64,000 nt of DNA from assembly GCF_019083965.1 (NCBI RefSeq), contig NZ_JAHRCY010000008.1:1-64000 (forward strand), written 5' to 3'. The position numbers and the translations under genes were made by a program. This stretch comes from Catellatospora tritici. GTDB taxonomy: Bacteria; Actinomycetota; Actinomycetes; Mycobacteriales; Micromonosporaceae. The notes under the pieces are model-generated. The model did not search any database. It saw nothing but the letters and a program-made list of their open reading frames with translations, and was not told where the DNA came from. Shown here one piece after another: positions 26,704 to 34,897 of the stretch. The number at the start of each line of letters is the position of its first letter. Positions within the stretch are counted from its first letter, which is position 1.

Positions 26704-26727
26704 ACCGTCGACCGCACCGGCGACGCT

Positions 26728-27687
26728 TCAGGGCAGACGCGAAGTCCACAGCAGACTCAGCGTGCCCGCGCCGAGGCAACACAGCAGCGCCGCGGCCGCG
26801 AACCACTGTCCGATCTCGCGCGGCACGGTCCGATACCCGATGGACGAGCCCATGTCCTGGTACACCTGGGTCAGCTCGGCCGCCGACGCCGCCTCGTAGA
26901 AGAAGCCGCCGGTCGTCTCGGCCAGCCCGGCCAGCGCCTGCCGATCCACCGGCACCCGCTGCAGCTGACCCGCGATGTCGACCACCCCGGCGTCGGTGCC
27001 GAAGGCGATCGTGGTGACCGGCACGTTCGCCTCCACCGCGGCCGCCGCCGCCTCGTCGATCGAGCGGCCGTATGTCCGGTACCCGTCCGACAGCAGCACG
27101 ATCCGGGCCGGCGGCGGCTCGTCGGCCCCGTTGTCGGGCACCGACCGGATCGCGTCGAGCGCGGTGAACACCGCCTCCCCGGTCGCGGTCGCCTCGGCCA
27201 ACTGCAGCCCGTCGATCGCCTCCCGCACCGCGGCCCGGTCCTTGGTCGGCGCCACCAACACGTTGGCCGACTTCGCGAACGACACCAGACCCAGGTTGTA
27301 CGAGCCCGGCAGCTCGTCCACGAACGACTTGGCCGAATCCTGCGCCGCCTCGATCCGGGTCGGCGTCACGTCGTCGGCCTGCATGGACAGCGACACGTCG
27401 ATCGCCAGGATCACGGTGGCCCGCTCCAGCGGCTCCTCCGTCTGCACCGACGGCCGCGCCAGCGCGGTGACCAGCGCGAACAGCCCGGCCAGGAACAGCC
27501 CGGCGGCCACGTGGCGGCGCCAGCCCAGCCCGCGCGGCACCAGCGAGCGCAGCAGCTCCAGGTTGCTGAACGGCACCGCGGTGTCGCGGCGCCACCGCCG
27601 CAGCAGGTGCCGCCCCAGGTACGCCGCGGTCAGCCCGAGCACCGGCAGCAGCCCCACCAGCCACCACGGCGACAGGAACGTGATCAT
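26728..27687 (-). CDS. VWA domain membrane protein (BatA-like)
   Basis: A 319-aa protein. Two N-terminal membrane helices (WWLVGLLPVLGLTAAYL and HVAAGLFLAGLFALVTALA) are followed by a von Willebrand A domain with MIDAS motif DVSLS (AIDVSLSMQADDVTP). A C-terminal helix (WFAAAALLCCLGAGTLSLLW) ends the protein. Last gene of a moxR-DUF58-VWA operon; it starts at the ATG 27687 behind GGGAGG and overlaps DUF58 by 4 bp. Such operons are thought to assemble or activate a metalloprotein or membrane complex. Confidence 0.88.
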   Translation of the reverse strand: MITFLSPWWLVGLLPVLGLTAAYLGRHLLRRWRRDTAVPFSNLELLRSLVPRGLGWRRHVAAGLFLAGLFALVTALARPSVQTEEPLERATVILAIDVSLSMQADDVTPTRIEAAQDSAKSFVDELPGSYNLGLVSFAKSANVLVAPTKDRAAVREAIDGLQLAEATATGEAVFTALDAIRSVPDNGADEPPPARIVLLSDGYRTYGRSIDEAAAAAVEANVPVTTIAFGTDAGVVDIAGQLQRVPVDRQALAGLAETTGGFFYEAASAAELTQVYQDMGSSIGYRTVPREIGQWFAAAALLCCLGAGTLSLLWTSRLP

Positions 27688-28628
27688 CGGCTGCCTCCCC
27701 CGGCCCGGCGGTGCCGCTGCGCGGCAACGAAGCGCACCAGGTCCAGCAGCCAGTCCGAGTCGGTGCGCAGCCGCAGCTGCCGGGCCCCGGCCGCCCGGAT
27801 CGCGGCGGCGACCCGCTCGCGCTGGGCGGCGGCCGCCGCGCGGTAACGCTCTCGCAGTCGGGCGTCGCCGGTCTGCACCTCGTGCCGCGCACCGGTCTCG
27901 GGGTCGACCAGTTCCAGCACACCCGCGTCGGGCAGCTCCAGCTCGTACGGGTCCAGCACCTCCACCGCGAGCACCTCGTGGCGTACCGCGAGCTTGCGCA
28001 GCGGCCAGCCCCAGCGCTCCGGCGGATCGAGGAAGTCCGAGACCACCACGGCCAGGCCGCGCCGCCGGGGCGGGGCGTTCAGCGCGTCGATCAGCCCGGC
28101 CAGGCTGTCCGGCGCCCCGCCCGCCCATTCGCCGCTCTCCGCCTCGATCAGGCGCGCCACCGTACGCAGCAGCCCCTGCGCCTCCCGGCGTCCGGGCAGC
28201 GCGGGACGGCGGACCAGGTCCCCGGCGCGGGTGGCGATGACGGCGCCGACGCGGTTGCCGCCGCGTACCGTCAGGTGGGTCATCGCGGCGGTCGCCGCCA
28301 GCACCAGGTCGCGCTTGAGCAGGCGGGCGGTGCCGAAGTCGAGGCTGCCCGACAGGTCCAGCGCCAGCCAGGTCTCCAGCTCGCGGTCGGCGACGGTCAG
28401 CCGCACGTGCGGCACGGTGGTGCGCGCGGTCACCGGCCAGTCCATCCGGCGTACGTCGTCGCCGGTGCGGTACTCGCGCGACTCGCCCGCCTCGCTGCCG
28501 GGGCCGGGCAGCAGCCCCAGATAGTCACCCTGCAGCAGCCCGTCCAGACGCCGGTTGACCAGCAGCTGCAACCGGCTGAGCGCCGCCGAGCCGGTGTCGC
28601 CCGCGGTCGGGGCGGCCGCGCCGGTCAT
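27684..28628 (-). CDS. DUF58 domain-containing protein
   Basis: A 314-aa soluble protein. The DUF58 hallmark is the segment DDVRRMDWPVTART...LETWLALDLSGSLDFG near residues 50-100, a degenerate VWA-like fold. It overlaps moxR upstream and the VWA gene downstream by 4 bp each, so all three are translated as a unit. Molecular function is unknown; family context is MoxR chaperone systems. Confidence 0.88.
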   Translation of the reverse strand: MTGAAAPTAGDTGSAALSRLQLLVNRRLDGLLQGDYLGLLPGPGSEAGESREYRTGDDVRRMDWPVTARTTVPHVRLTVADRELETWLALDLSGSLDFGTARLLKRDLVLAATAAMTHLTVRGGNRVGAVIATRAGDLVRRPALPGRREAQGLLRTVARLIEAESGEWAGGAPDSLAGLIDALNAPPRRRGLAVVVSDFLDPPERWGWPLRKLAVRHEVLAVEVLDPYELELPDAGVLELVDPETGARHEVQTGDARLRERYRAAAAAQRERVAAAIRAAGARQLRLRTDSDWLLDLVRFVAAQRHRRAGGGSR

Positions 28629-29674
28629 GTCGCCTGCTGGCGCGGGGCGACTGCGGGCAGCGGCACCGCCGCCAGCACCCGGCCCACCACGTAGTCGGCG
28701 GGCACCTCATCGGCCAGCGCGTCGTAGGACAGCACCAGCCGGTGGCGCAGGATGTCCGGCGCGATGTCCTGCACGTCCTGCGGCAGCGCGTAGTCACGCC
28801 CGCGCAGCAGCGCCAGCGCACGGGTGGCGCGCACCAGGCCCAGCGAGGCACGCGGGCTGGCGCCGTACTGGATGAGCTGGGCGACGTCGGGCATGCCGTG
28901 CTCGCCGGGGTCCCGGGTGGCCAGCACGAGCCGTACCGCGTAGTCGACCAGCGCGTTGTGCACGAACACCTGGTCGGCCCGTTGCTGCAGGCCGATCAGG
29001 TCGGTGGTGGTCAGGATGGGCGCCGCGCGCGGCGGGGTCACCCCCATCCGGTACACGATCTCGCGCTCCTCGACGTCGGTCGGGTAGCCCACCAGCACCT
29101 TGAGCAGGAAGCGGTCCCGCTGCGCCTCCGGCAGCGGATAGACGCCCTCCTGCTCGATCGGGTTCTGCGTCGCCATCACCAGGAACGGATCCGGTACGGC
29201 ATGGGTGCGGCCGCCCAGCGACACGTGCCGCTCGGCCATCACCTCCAGCAGCGCCGACTGTACCTTGGCCGGTGCCCGGTTGATCTCGTCGGCGAGCAGG
29301 AAGTTGACGAACACCGGGCCCAGTTCGACGTCGAACGTCTCGCTGCTGGCCCGGTAGATGCGGGTGCCGACGATGTCGGCGGGCACCAGGTCCGGGGTGA
29401 ACTGGACCCGGGCGAACGAGCCGCCGACCACGGTCGCCAACGTCTCCACGGCCAGGGTCTTGGCCACCCCGGGTACGCCCTCCAGCAGGCAGTGCCCGCG
29501 CGCCAGCAGGGCCACGAACATGCGCTCGACCAGCCGGTCCTGACCGACGATCACCTTCTTGACCTCGAACAGGGCACGTTCGAGGAGGGTGGCGTCCTGG
29601 GCGGGACTGACCGGCGGCGCCTGCGCGGGCGGCGGCGGAGTGTCGACGGGGTCGTCGTAGGTGGTCGGGTGCAC
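28625..29674 (-). CDS. MoxR family AAA+ ATPase
   Basis: A 349-aa AAA+ ATPase. Walker A is GVPGVAKT, Walker B LLADEINR, and sensor 1 MATQNP. The first 30 residues are Pro-rich. I placed the start at the GTG 29674, five bases after GAGGAG; the adjacent GTG at 29677 is equally possible, and the frame open to 29758 is not needed. Head of the moxR-DUF58-VWA operon. It probably acts as a chaperone for a VWA-domain partner. Confidence 0.88.
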   Translation of the reverse strand: MHPTTYDDPVDTPPPPAQAPPVSPAQDATLLERALFEVKKVIVGQDRLVERMFVALLARGHCLLEGVPGVAKTLAVETLATVVGGSFARVQFTPDLVPADIVGTRIYRASSETFDVELGPVFVNFLLADEINRAPAKVQSALLEVMAERHVSLGGRTHAVPDPFLVMATQNPIEQEGVYPLPEAQRDRFLLKVLVGYPTDVEEREIVYRMGVTPPRAAPILTTTDLIGLQQRADQVFVHNALVDYAVRLVLATRDPGEHGMPDVAQLIQYGASPRASLGLVRATRALALLRGRDYALPQDVQDIAPDILRHRLVLSYDALADEVPADYVVGRVLAAVPLPAVAPRQQAT

Positions 29675-29905
29675 CACGGCTCCTCTACGTGCTGTCCGGA
29701 CGCGGTCCAGCCGCCCGCCGAGCCGTGCCGTACCCGCGGCTGGACCCCAGCCTCGCACGACAAGCCCGACGTATGCGGCAAACCTGTGTGAAAACCGCTT
29801 ATGACAGCATCACAGACAACGATCTTTCGGGTCCGTGATTTCATCCGAATGGATGCGCTCCGCACTCTTCCCTCGGCGCCCGGCGCGTGGTTAATATTTC
29901 GGCGT

Positions 29906-29970
29906 TGCCGGGCGGCTTCCCCCGTGGCCGCCCGGCACGCCAAACATCTCGGCCGAGCCCTCGCTCGGCC
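29906..29970 (+). ncRNA. Candidate structured RNA with terminator-like end
   Basis: TGCCGGGCGGC (29906-29916) pairs perfectly with GCCGCCCGGCA (29927-29937) around a 10-nt loop. Then GGCCGAG (29951-29957) pairs with CTCGGCC (29964-29970), followed closely by GCGCTTTT. Two consecutive stems ending in a T-run, in DNA without a gene, suggest a small RNA or the end of an untranslated leader. Its 5' end is not defined. Confidence 0.35.
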
Positions 29971-30015
29971 GTTGCGCTTTTCCAGGCCGATTCCGGCGGC
30001 GCCCGCATCCGCCGC

Positions 30016-30113
30016 GGCTGGCGGCTGGCGGCTGGCGGCTGGCGGCTGGCGGCTGGCGGCTGGCGGCTGGCGGCTGGCGGCTGGCGGCTGGCGGCTGGCG
30101 GCTGGCGGCTGGC
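30016..30113. repeat. 14 x 7-bp simple sequence repeat (GGCTGGC)
   Basis: Exactly 98 bp made of 14 perfect copies of GGCTGGC. A 7-bp period shifts reading frame with each copy number change. There is no gene across it, so it is more likely a promoter-spacing or neutral slippage locus than a phase-variable coding tract. Confidence 0.95.
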
Positions 30114-30119
30114 GCGCAA

Positions 30120-30188
30120 CGATGATCGCCGTCTTCGGTCACTATCTCGGCTGCACAGCGCCCTTTTGACCGACGACAGCGATCATCG
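30120..30188. repeat. 22-bp inverted repeat next to heptamer array
   Basis: Left arm 30120-30141 (CGATGATCGCCGTCTTCGGTCA) and right arm 30167-30188 match at 20 of 22 positions around a 25-nt loop. It directly follows the heptamer array. Confidence 0.8.
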
Positions 30189-30201
30189 ACCGAAACAGGC
30201 C

Positions 30202-30327
30202 CGAAGATCGCCACTACCGGTCAAAACACTGCACGGCGCCAAAGCCGAAACCCACTTTCCGACCGCAAACGCCGATCATCCACCACTGCGAACGCCGAAG
30301 ATCACGACCTCCGGTCACAACACTGCA
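30202..30327. repeat. Imperfect 32-bp direct repeat, 94 bp apart
   Basis: Positions 30202-30233 and 30296-30327 (both CGAAGATC...CCGGTCA.AACACTGCA) match at 27 of 32 bases. Pieces of the same sequence (GATCATC, CGGTCA) also occur in the neighbouring inverted repeat, so this region may have grown by repeated duplication. Confidence 0.7.
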
Positions 30328-30483
30328 ACCGCCACCCCCGAAACCCGGCATCCGGCATCCGGCCGAAAAGGGCCGTCACCTCAGGAAGATCGCATCCCGG
30401 CTCGACTCCGCACCGGTAGACAAGGCCCCGCCCGCAGCGGGTGATCTTCGCGGGACAACCCCGGCTCCGGTACGCTGCCAGCC

Positions 30484-30690
30484 GTGACCGAGGACGCGGC
30501 CCCGCTGACCTGCTCGCGCAAGGGCTGCCGTGCCCTGGCCACGTGGGAGCTGCGCTGGAACAACCCGAAGCTGCACACGCCCGACCGGCGCAAGTCCTGG
30601 CTGGCCTGCGACGAGCACCGCGAGGTCCTGTCCGACTTCCTGACCGCACGCGGTTTCCTCCGCGAGACCCTGCCGCTGCCGCGCCCCTGA
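30484..30690 (+). CDS. Small Cys/His protein (often labelled acetone carboxylase in databases)
   Basis: A 68-aa protein with the pattern C-x4-C (TCSRKGC) and C-x2-H (ACDEH), which may bind zinc. RWNNPKLHTPDRRK in the middle is the conserved core I associate with a family that databases often name 'acetone carboxylase'. At this size that name is almost certainly wrong. The GTG start is 7 nt after TACGCT (30471-30476), so the message is probably leaderless. Function unknown. Confidence 0.75.
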   Translation: MTEDAAPLTCSRKGCRALATWELRWNNPKLHTPDRRKSWLACDEHREVLSDFLTARGFLRETLPLPRP

Positions 30691-30820
30691 CCGTCACCGC
30701 GCCCGCCGACCAGGGGCAGTCACCGCGCCTGGCACCCTCGATCTCGCTGGCACCGTGCGCGGCGGGCGGTGATCGCTTCAGGAGGCGCTGGCGGTGCCCT
30801 GATCGTCTATCGTCGAACGC

Positions 30821-31366
30821 GTGAGCGAGCCGTCAGCCGCACTGCCCGTCGGTGATCCGGTCCCGTCCGGCGGGCCGGTGACCAGTGCCCTGGATCCGGG
30901 GCCCCAGCGCGGCTGGCACCCGGTCTCGCCCCGGCTGGCCTGGCTGGAGTTGACCCGCATCGCCATCGACACCGCGCTGCTGGTCGGCGCGTGCGGGGTG
31001 GCCTGGTCGTTTCTCGGTTACCGCTGGCTGCCGGTGGCGGCGGTGGCGCTGCTGGTCGTCAACACCTTCCGGACCGTCGTCGCGGTGCGGGCCGCCCGGT
31101 CGTACGGCTATGCCGAGCGCGAGCGCGACCTGCTCGTACGCCATGGCCGAATGGTGCGCCACCTGTCGATCGTCCCGTATGCCCGGATGCAGTTCGTCGA
31201 CGTCACCGCCGGTCCGCTGGAGCGGATGTTCGGCCTGGCCACGGTGCAGTTGCACACCGCCGCGGCGGGCAGCGACGCCACCGTGCCGGGGCTGGCGCCG
31301 CCGGAGGCGATCCGGCTGCGCGACCGCCTGGCCGCGCTCGGTGAGAACGCCGGTGAGGGCCTGTGA
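30821..31366 (+). CDS. bPH2 (YdbS-like) membrane protein
   Basis: A 181-aa protein. A Pro-rich N-terminus precedes two membrane helices (IAIDTALLVGACGVAWSFLGY and LPVAAVALLVVNTFRTVVAV), then a bacterial PH-like domain (ERDLLVRHGRMVRHLSIVPYARMQFVDVTAGPLERMFGLATVQLHT). The GTG start is 7 nt after TATCGT (30808-30813), fitting a leaderless transcript. It overlaps the next gene by 4 bp, forming a YdbS-YdbT-like pair of unknown function. Confidence 0.85.
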   Translation: MSEPSAALPVGDPVPSGGPVTSALDPGPQRGWHPVSPRLAWLELTRIAIDTALLVGACGVAWSFLGYRWLPVAAVALLVVNTFRTVVAVRAARSYGYAERERDLLVRHGRMVRHLSIVPYARMQFVDVTAGPLERMFGLATVQLHTAAAGSDATVPGLAPPEAIRLRDRLAALGENAGEGL

Positions 31367-32841
31367 CCGAGCCCGGCCCGTCGGGCACCACCCCGGCCCT
31401 GCCCGACGACCCGGCCGATGGAGCAGGCGTCGACGGGCCGAACGGTGGGCCGGGTGGCGCTGCGGCGGGTGCGCAGGTGCTGCCGCGTACGCGGCTGCAT
31501 CCGCTGACCCCGGTGCTCAAGAGTGTGCGGACGCTGGCGCTGATCGTGGCGGCGGTGTCCTGGCGCGGCCTGCAGAATCTCGGCCTCGCGCACTACGCCG
31601 AGGCGCTGCTGGCGCTGCTGGTGCTGGTGTTGCTCTATTCGGCGCTGGCCTGGCGTTTCACCGGGTACGAGGTGGTGGGGCGGGAGCTGCGGGTGCACGA
31701 GGGGGTGCTGTCGCGGCGGGTGCGCGCGGTGCCGCTGGAGCGCCTGCAGTCGATCGAGGTGGTACAGCCGCTGCTGGCCCGCCTGGCGGGCCTGGCCGAG
31801 CTGCGGCTGGACATGGCCGGGGGCGCCAAGTCGGAGGCGCCGCTGGCGTTCCTGCCGCTGGCGGAGGCGACCTCGCTGCGCACCAGGTTGCTCGCGATGA
31901 CCGCGGTCGGGCACCCCGCGGCCACATCAGTGCAGGCCGGGGAGGTGCAGGCCGGGGAGGTGCGGGCCGGGGAGATGCCCGCCGGGCAGGTCGAACCCGC
32001 GGCGGTCCGGCCCGAGGCCGAGCCCGCCGACGTGTACCGGGTGGACAACACCGACGTGCTGCGCAGCCAGCTGCTCACCCCACCGGTGATGTTCACGCCG
32101 CTGGCGGTGCTGTTCATCCTCGGGCAGCTGATGTTCAACCGCGACTTCGGCCTGTTCGCGCTGGCCAGCATGGTGACCGCGGTGGCGGGCACCATCGGCG
32201 CGCCCGCGATGCGGGTGCTGAACTTCTGGAACTTCCGACTCGGCCGCACCGCCGACGGGCGGCTGCGGATCCGGCACGGGCTGCTGGAGACACGCAGCCA
32301 ATCGGTGGCGCCGCACCGGGTCCAGTCGTTGTCAGTGACCTGGCCGCTGCTGTGGCGGGCCAAGGGCTGGCTGCGGGTGACGCTGGCGGTGGCGGGGCAG
32401 CGCGGGCGCGAGCCGGGCCAGGAGAACCGGGCTGAGACCGACCGGCTGCTGCCGGTGGGCACCGTCGACACCGCCCGCGAGCTGATCCCCTTGGCGGTGC
32501 CGGGCGTGGATCTGCTGGCGCTGACGCTGGAGCCGGTACCGGCCGCGGCCGGGTGGCTGGCGCCGCTGCGGCAGCAGGTGCTGCGGGCGGGGCTGCTCGA
32601 CGGGGCGTTCGCCTCGGTGGACGGGCTGATGACGCGGGTGCTGACCGTGGTGCCGTACGCCCGGATCCAGAGCGTGCGGCTGCGCCAGGGCCCGCTGCAG
32701 CGCCGGCTGGGCCTGGCCACGGTGCTGGTGGACGTGGCGGGCGGGTCACCGGCCGTGGCCGCGCACCGTGGCCTGGCGCAGGCGCTGGCCTGGGCCGACG
32801 AGCTGACCGCCCGCGCCCGAGCCGCCCGGGAGGCGGCGTGA
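31363..32841 (+). CDS. Multi-bPH2 (YdbT-like) membrane protein
   Basis: A 492-aa membrane protein with three PH-like segments: VGRELRVHEGVLSRRVRAVPLERLQSIEVVQP, then GRLRIRHGLLETRSQSVAPHRVQSLSV, then LMTRVLTVVPYARIQSVRLRQGPLQRRLGL. These are separated by hydrophobic helices. A linker near residue 190-210 is a 5-residue tandem repeat. It is translationally coupled to the upstream YdbS-like gene and the downstream SPOR gene (GTGA overlaps). Biochemical role unknown; in Bacillus the pair affects envelope and antibiotic sensitivity. Confidence 0.85.
   Translation: MTEPGPSGTTPALPDDPADGAGVDGPNGGPGGAAAGAQVLPRTRLHPLTPVLKSVRTLALIVAAVSWRGLQNLGLAHYAEALLALLVLVLLYSALAWRFTGYEVVGRELRVHEGVLSRRVRAVPLERLQSIEVVQPLLARLAGLAELRLDMAGGAKSEAPLAFLPLAEATSLRTRLLAMTAVGHPAATSVQAGEVQAGEVRAGEMPAGQVEPAAVRPEAEPADVYRVDNTDVLRSQLLTPPVMFTPLAVLFILGQLMFNRDFGLFALASMVTAVAGTIGAPAMRVLNFWNFRLGRTADGRLRIRHGLLETRSQSVAPHRVQSLSVTWPLLWRAKGWLRVTLAVAGQRGREPGQENRAETDRLLPVGTVDTARELIPLAVPGVDLLALTLEPVPAAAGWLAPLRQQVLRAGLLDGAFASVDGLMTRVLTVVPYARIQSVRLRQGPLQRRLGLATVLVDVAGGSPAVAAHRGLAQALAWADELTARARAAREAA
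31930..31989. repeat. 4 x 15-bp in-frame repeat
   Basis: Four 15-base units (GTGCAGGCCGGGGAG and variants) encode VQAGE, VQAGE, VRAGE and a diverged MPAGQ in the linker of the bPH2 protein. The length is a multiple of three, so expansion would keep the frame. Confidence 0.85.
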
Positions 32842-33002
32842 CCGGCCGGGACACCCCGACGCCGTGGATCGTCTGGCGGCAGGACGACAACGGCAACCGG
32901 TACGTGGTGCGCCGCTGCGCCACCCGGGCCGAGGCCGACGAGCTGGCCGAGACCATGCAGGCCCGAGGCCACAAGCAGGTCTACTGGGTCGCCGAGGCCT
33001 GA
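32838..33002 (+). CDS. Small SPOR-like protein
   Basis: A 54-aa protein whose body, WIVWRQDDNGNRYVVRRCATRAEADELAETM followed by GHKQVYWVE, matches the small actinobacterial proteins annotated as SPOR domain. The GTG at 32838 overlaps the preceding stop (GTGA), so it ends the bPH2 operon. There is no signal peptide. SPOR domains bind denuded peptidoglycan glycan, but a cytosolic mini-protein may do something else. Confidence 0.8.
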   Translation: MTGRDTPTPWIVWRQDDNGNRYVVRRCATRAEADELAETMQARGHKQVYWVAEA

Positions 33003-33070
33003 CCCGAGTCCGGAAAGGATCATGGCCGCGCGGAGCGCGGGCGGGCGGGCCAGGCCTTAGGCTTGGGCAC

Positions 33071-33460
33071 ATGGCTGCGCAGCTCACGGCGGGACTCACG
33101 GCGAAGGTGCAGTTGACGGTCGGCGACGCCGACACGGCACAGGCGCTGGGCTCCGGCGATGTGCCGGTGCTGGCCACGCCGCGGGTGGTCGCGCTGGTCG
33201 AGGCGGCCACGGTCGCGGCGACGGCGCGGGCGCTGGAGTCGGGCCAGACCACCGTGGGGGTACGGGTGGAGCTCGAGCACCGGTCGGCCACCCCGATCGG
33301 ACGCCAGGTGACCGCCGAGGCCCTGCTCGCGAAGGTCGACGGCCGCCGCCTGTTCTTCGAGGTGACCGTGCGCGACGGCGAGACGGTCGCCGCCGAGGGG
33401 AAAGTGGAGCGGGTGCTGGTCGACCGGCACCGCTTCCTGGAGAAGGCGATGCAGCCATGA
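33071..33460 (+). CDS. FlK-like hotdog thioesterase
   Basis: A 129-aa hotdog-fold protein resembling fluoroacetyl-CoA thioesterase FlK: a substrate helix (VLATPRVVALVEAATVAATA), then TTVGVRVELEHRSATPIGRQVTAEA and a final strand FEVTVRDGETVAAEGKVERVLVD. The conserved Thr-Glu-His catalytic set is plausibly T, E and H in these segments. The ATG at 33071 follows TAGGCT by 7 nt (leaderless). The stop overlaps the MBL gene by 4 bp. Confidence 0.82.
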   Translation: MAAQLTAGLTAKVQLTVGDADTAQALGSGDVPVLATPRVVALVEAATVAATARALESGQTTVGVRVELEHRSATPIGRQVTAEALLAKVDGRRLFFEVTVRDGETVAAEGKVERVLVDRHRFLEKAMQP

Positions 33461-34308
33461 CCGACTTCACCGAGGTGGCCGACGGCGTCTTCGTGCTGGT
33501 GTATCCGACGCTGCGGGTCAACTGCACCCTCATCGTCGGCGGCACGGGCGCGCTGCTGGTGGACACGCTGTCGACCGGTGCGCAGGCGCGCGAGCTGGCC
33601 GACGCCGCCGCACGGATCACCGCCAAGCCGCTGGGCCTGGTCAACACGCACTTCCACTTCGACCACTGCCTGGGCAACGCCACCCTGGCGGGTCCGGCGA
33701 CCCCGATCTGGGGCCACACCGAGTGTGTGCGGGAGCTGCGCGACCACGGTGCCGCCTGGCAGCGCGCATGGGAGCAGGAGCTGCTCACCGAGGACGAGAC
33801 GCTGGCCCGCGAGGTGGGACGTACGCCGATCGTGCCGCCGAACCGGCCCGTGCCGCGCCGCGACGTGGTGGACGTGGGCGGGCGGACCGCGACGCTGGAG
33901 TGGCACGGGCGCGGGCACACCGCGGGTGACCTGGTGGTCACCACCGGGTCCGTGGTGGTCGCGGGCGACCTGGTCGAGGAGGGGGCGCCGCCCGCGTTCG
34001 GCGACGCGTTCCCGCTGGACTGGCCCGAGACGCTGGCGGCCCTGGCGCGGGCCGTGCCCCCGGACGCGATGATCGTGCCGGGCCACGGCGAGCTGGTCGA
34101 CGTGGAGTTCCTGGGCATCGCGCACGAGGAGCTGGCCGCGCTGGACTGGCTGATCCGCGAGGCGCACGGCGACGGGGCCGACGTGGCGAAGGTGGCCGCG
34201 GCGAGTTCGCTGGCCCGCTGGGGCGGGCCGGGCCTGCGCGAGGCCGAGCTGGCGGTCCGCCGTGGTTACGCCCAGTTGGACGCCACCACGGCGAACACGC
34301 TCGGCTGA
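33457..34308 (+). CDS. MBL-fold metallo-hydrolase
   Basis: A 283-aa metallo-beta-lactamase-fold enzyme with the zinc motif HFHFDH (NTHFHFDHCLGN), a later His in GHTAGDLV and Asp in AGDLVEEG, and VPGHGE near the end. Family members hydrolyse thioesters, lactones or nucleic acids. Coupling to a hotdog thioesterase hints at acyl-thioester chemistry, but this is inference. The Cys after the HxHxDH motif is unusual. Confidence 0.85.
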   Translation: MTDFTEVADGVFVLVYPTLRVNCTLIVGGTGALLVDTLSTGAQARELADAAARITAKPLGLVNTHFHFDHCLGNATLAGPATPIWGHTECVRELRDHGAAWQRAWEQELLTEDETLAREVGRTPIVPPNRPVPRRDVVDVGGRTATLEWHGRGHTAGDLVVTTGSVVVAGDLVEEGAPPAFGDAFPLDWPETLAALARAVPPDAMIVPGHGELVDVEFLGIAHEELAALDWLIREAHGDGADVAKVAAASSLARWGGPGLREAELAVRRGYAQLDATTANTLG

Positions 34309-34309
34309 C

Positions 34310-34897
34310 TCACTTGATGGCGTAGCCCCGCTTCAGCAGTTGGTAGGCGTCGCCCTTGAGGCCCTTGTCGTCGGGCACGGCGAAGTCGACCGCGTCGGCG
34401 ACGCGGTTGATGGTGCAGAAGATGCCGCAGATGTGGATCACGTCGCGCACGCCGCGCTCGGTGACGCCCGCCTGGTACGCCGCCTCGATCAGCTCCGGCC
34501 CCACCTCGCCCGGCTTGAGCGTGAGCACCTCCAGCAGCGCGAACGCGGCCCGCAGCCCGGGACGCAGCGGGGCGGTGCGCCAGTCGGCGAGCACCGCCTC
34601 GGTCAGCTCCGGCCCCAGCGTCACCTCGACGATGGCGGCGTGGCTGCCCTCGCAGAACCGGCACTGGTTGAGGTGCGACACGAATGAGGCCATCAGCTCC
34701 CGCTCGCCGATGCTCCACTCCGACGGCCCGCGCAGCACCTGGTGCACCCACTCGGTGAACGGCTCACCGAAGAACTCGCGCCGGTAGTGCAGGATCTTGA
34801 GGATGTCCGCCGGGGGGCGACCGCTGGCGATCCGGATGAGCTTCAGCTTCACCCGGTCGCTGAAGCGCCAGGAGCGGGACAGGCTAGGCAGCCGCAC
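34310..34897 (-). CDS. AhpD/carboxymuconolactone decarboxylase-like peroxidase
   Basis: A 195-aa protein of the CMD/AhpD superfamily. The redox motif C-x2-C-x3-H is at Cys79, Cys82, His86 (NQCRFCEGSHAA), typical for alkylhydroperoxidases. C-terminal half ITVERGVRDVIHICGIF-type helices complete the fold. The GTG at 34897 lies inside the upstream gene's end (14-bp overlap), indicating coupled translation. Physiological peroxide substrate unknown. Confidence 0.85.
   Translation of the reverse strand: MRLPSLSRSWRFSDRVKLKLIRIASGRPPADILKILHYRREFFGEPFTEWVHQVLRGPSEWSIGERELMASFVSHLNQCRFCEGSHAAIVEVTLGPELTEAVLADWRTAPLRPGLRAAFALLEVLTLKPGEVGPELIEAAYQAGVTERGVRDVIHICGIFCTINRVADAVDFAVPDDKGLKGDAYQLLKRGYAIK

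Larger units (their letters stand above)
29675..30483. other. 809-bp gene-free, repeat-rich interval
   Basis: No open frame here looks coding. Frames across the heptamer array encode only WRLAAGG-type repeats in all three phases. The interval contains two strong stem-loops (29906-29970), a 14-copy heptamer array (30016-30113), a long inverted repeat (30120-30188) and a 32-bp imperfect direct repeat (30202 and 30296). It separates the divergent moxR operon from the gene at 30484. Confidence 0.7.

Noticed and set aside
30016-30113. CRISPR array
   Set aside because: Units are 7 bp with no spacers, and no cas genes lie in the window. It is a simple tandem repeat.
29801-30169. 122-aa frame spanning the heptamer array (and two similar frames)
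   Set aside because: All three phases across a 7-bp repeat encode the same WRLAAGG pattern, so openness is a by-product of the repeat; no SD or domain.
30484-30690. Acetone carboxylase subunit
   Set aside because: Sixty-eight residues with zinc-like Cys/His pairs cannot be a carboxylase subunit; the database name appears to be propagated error.
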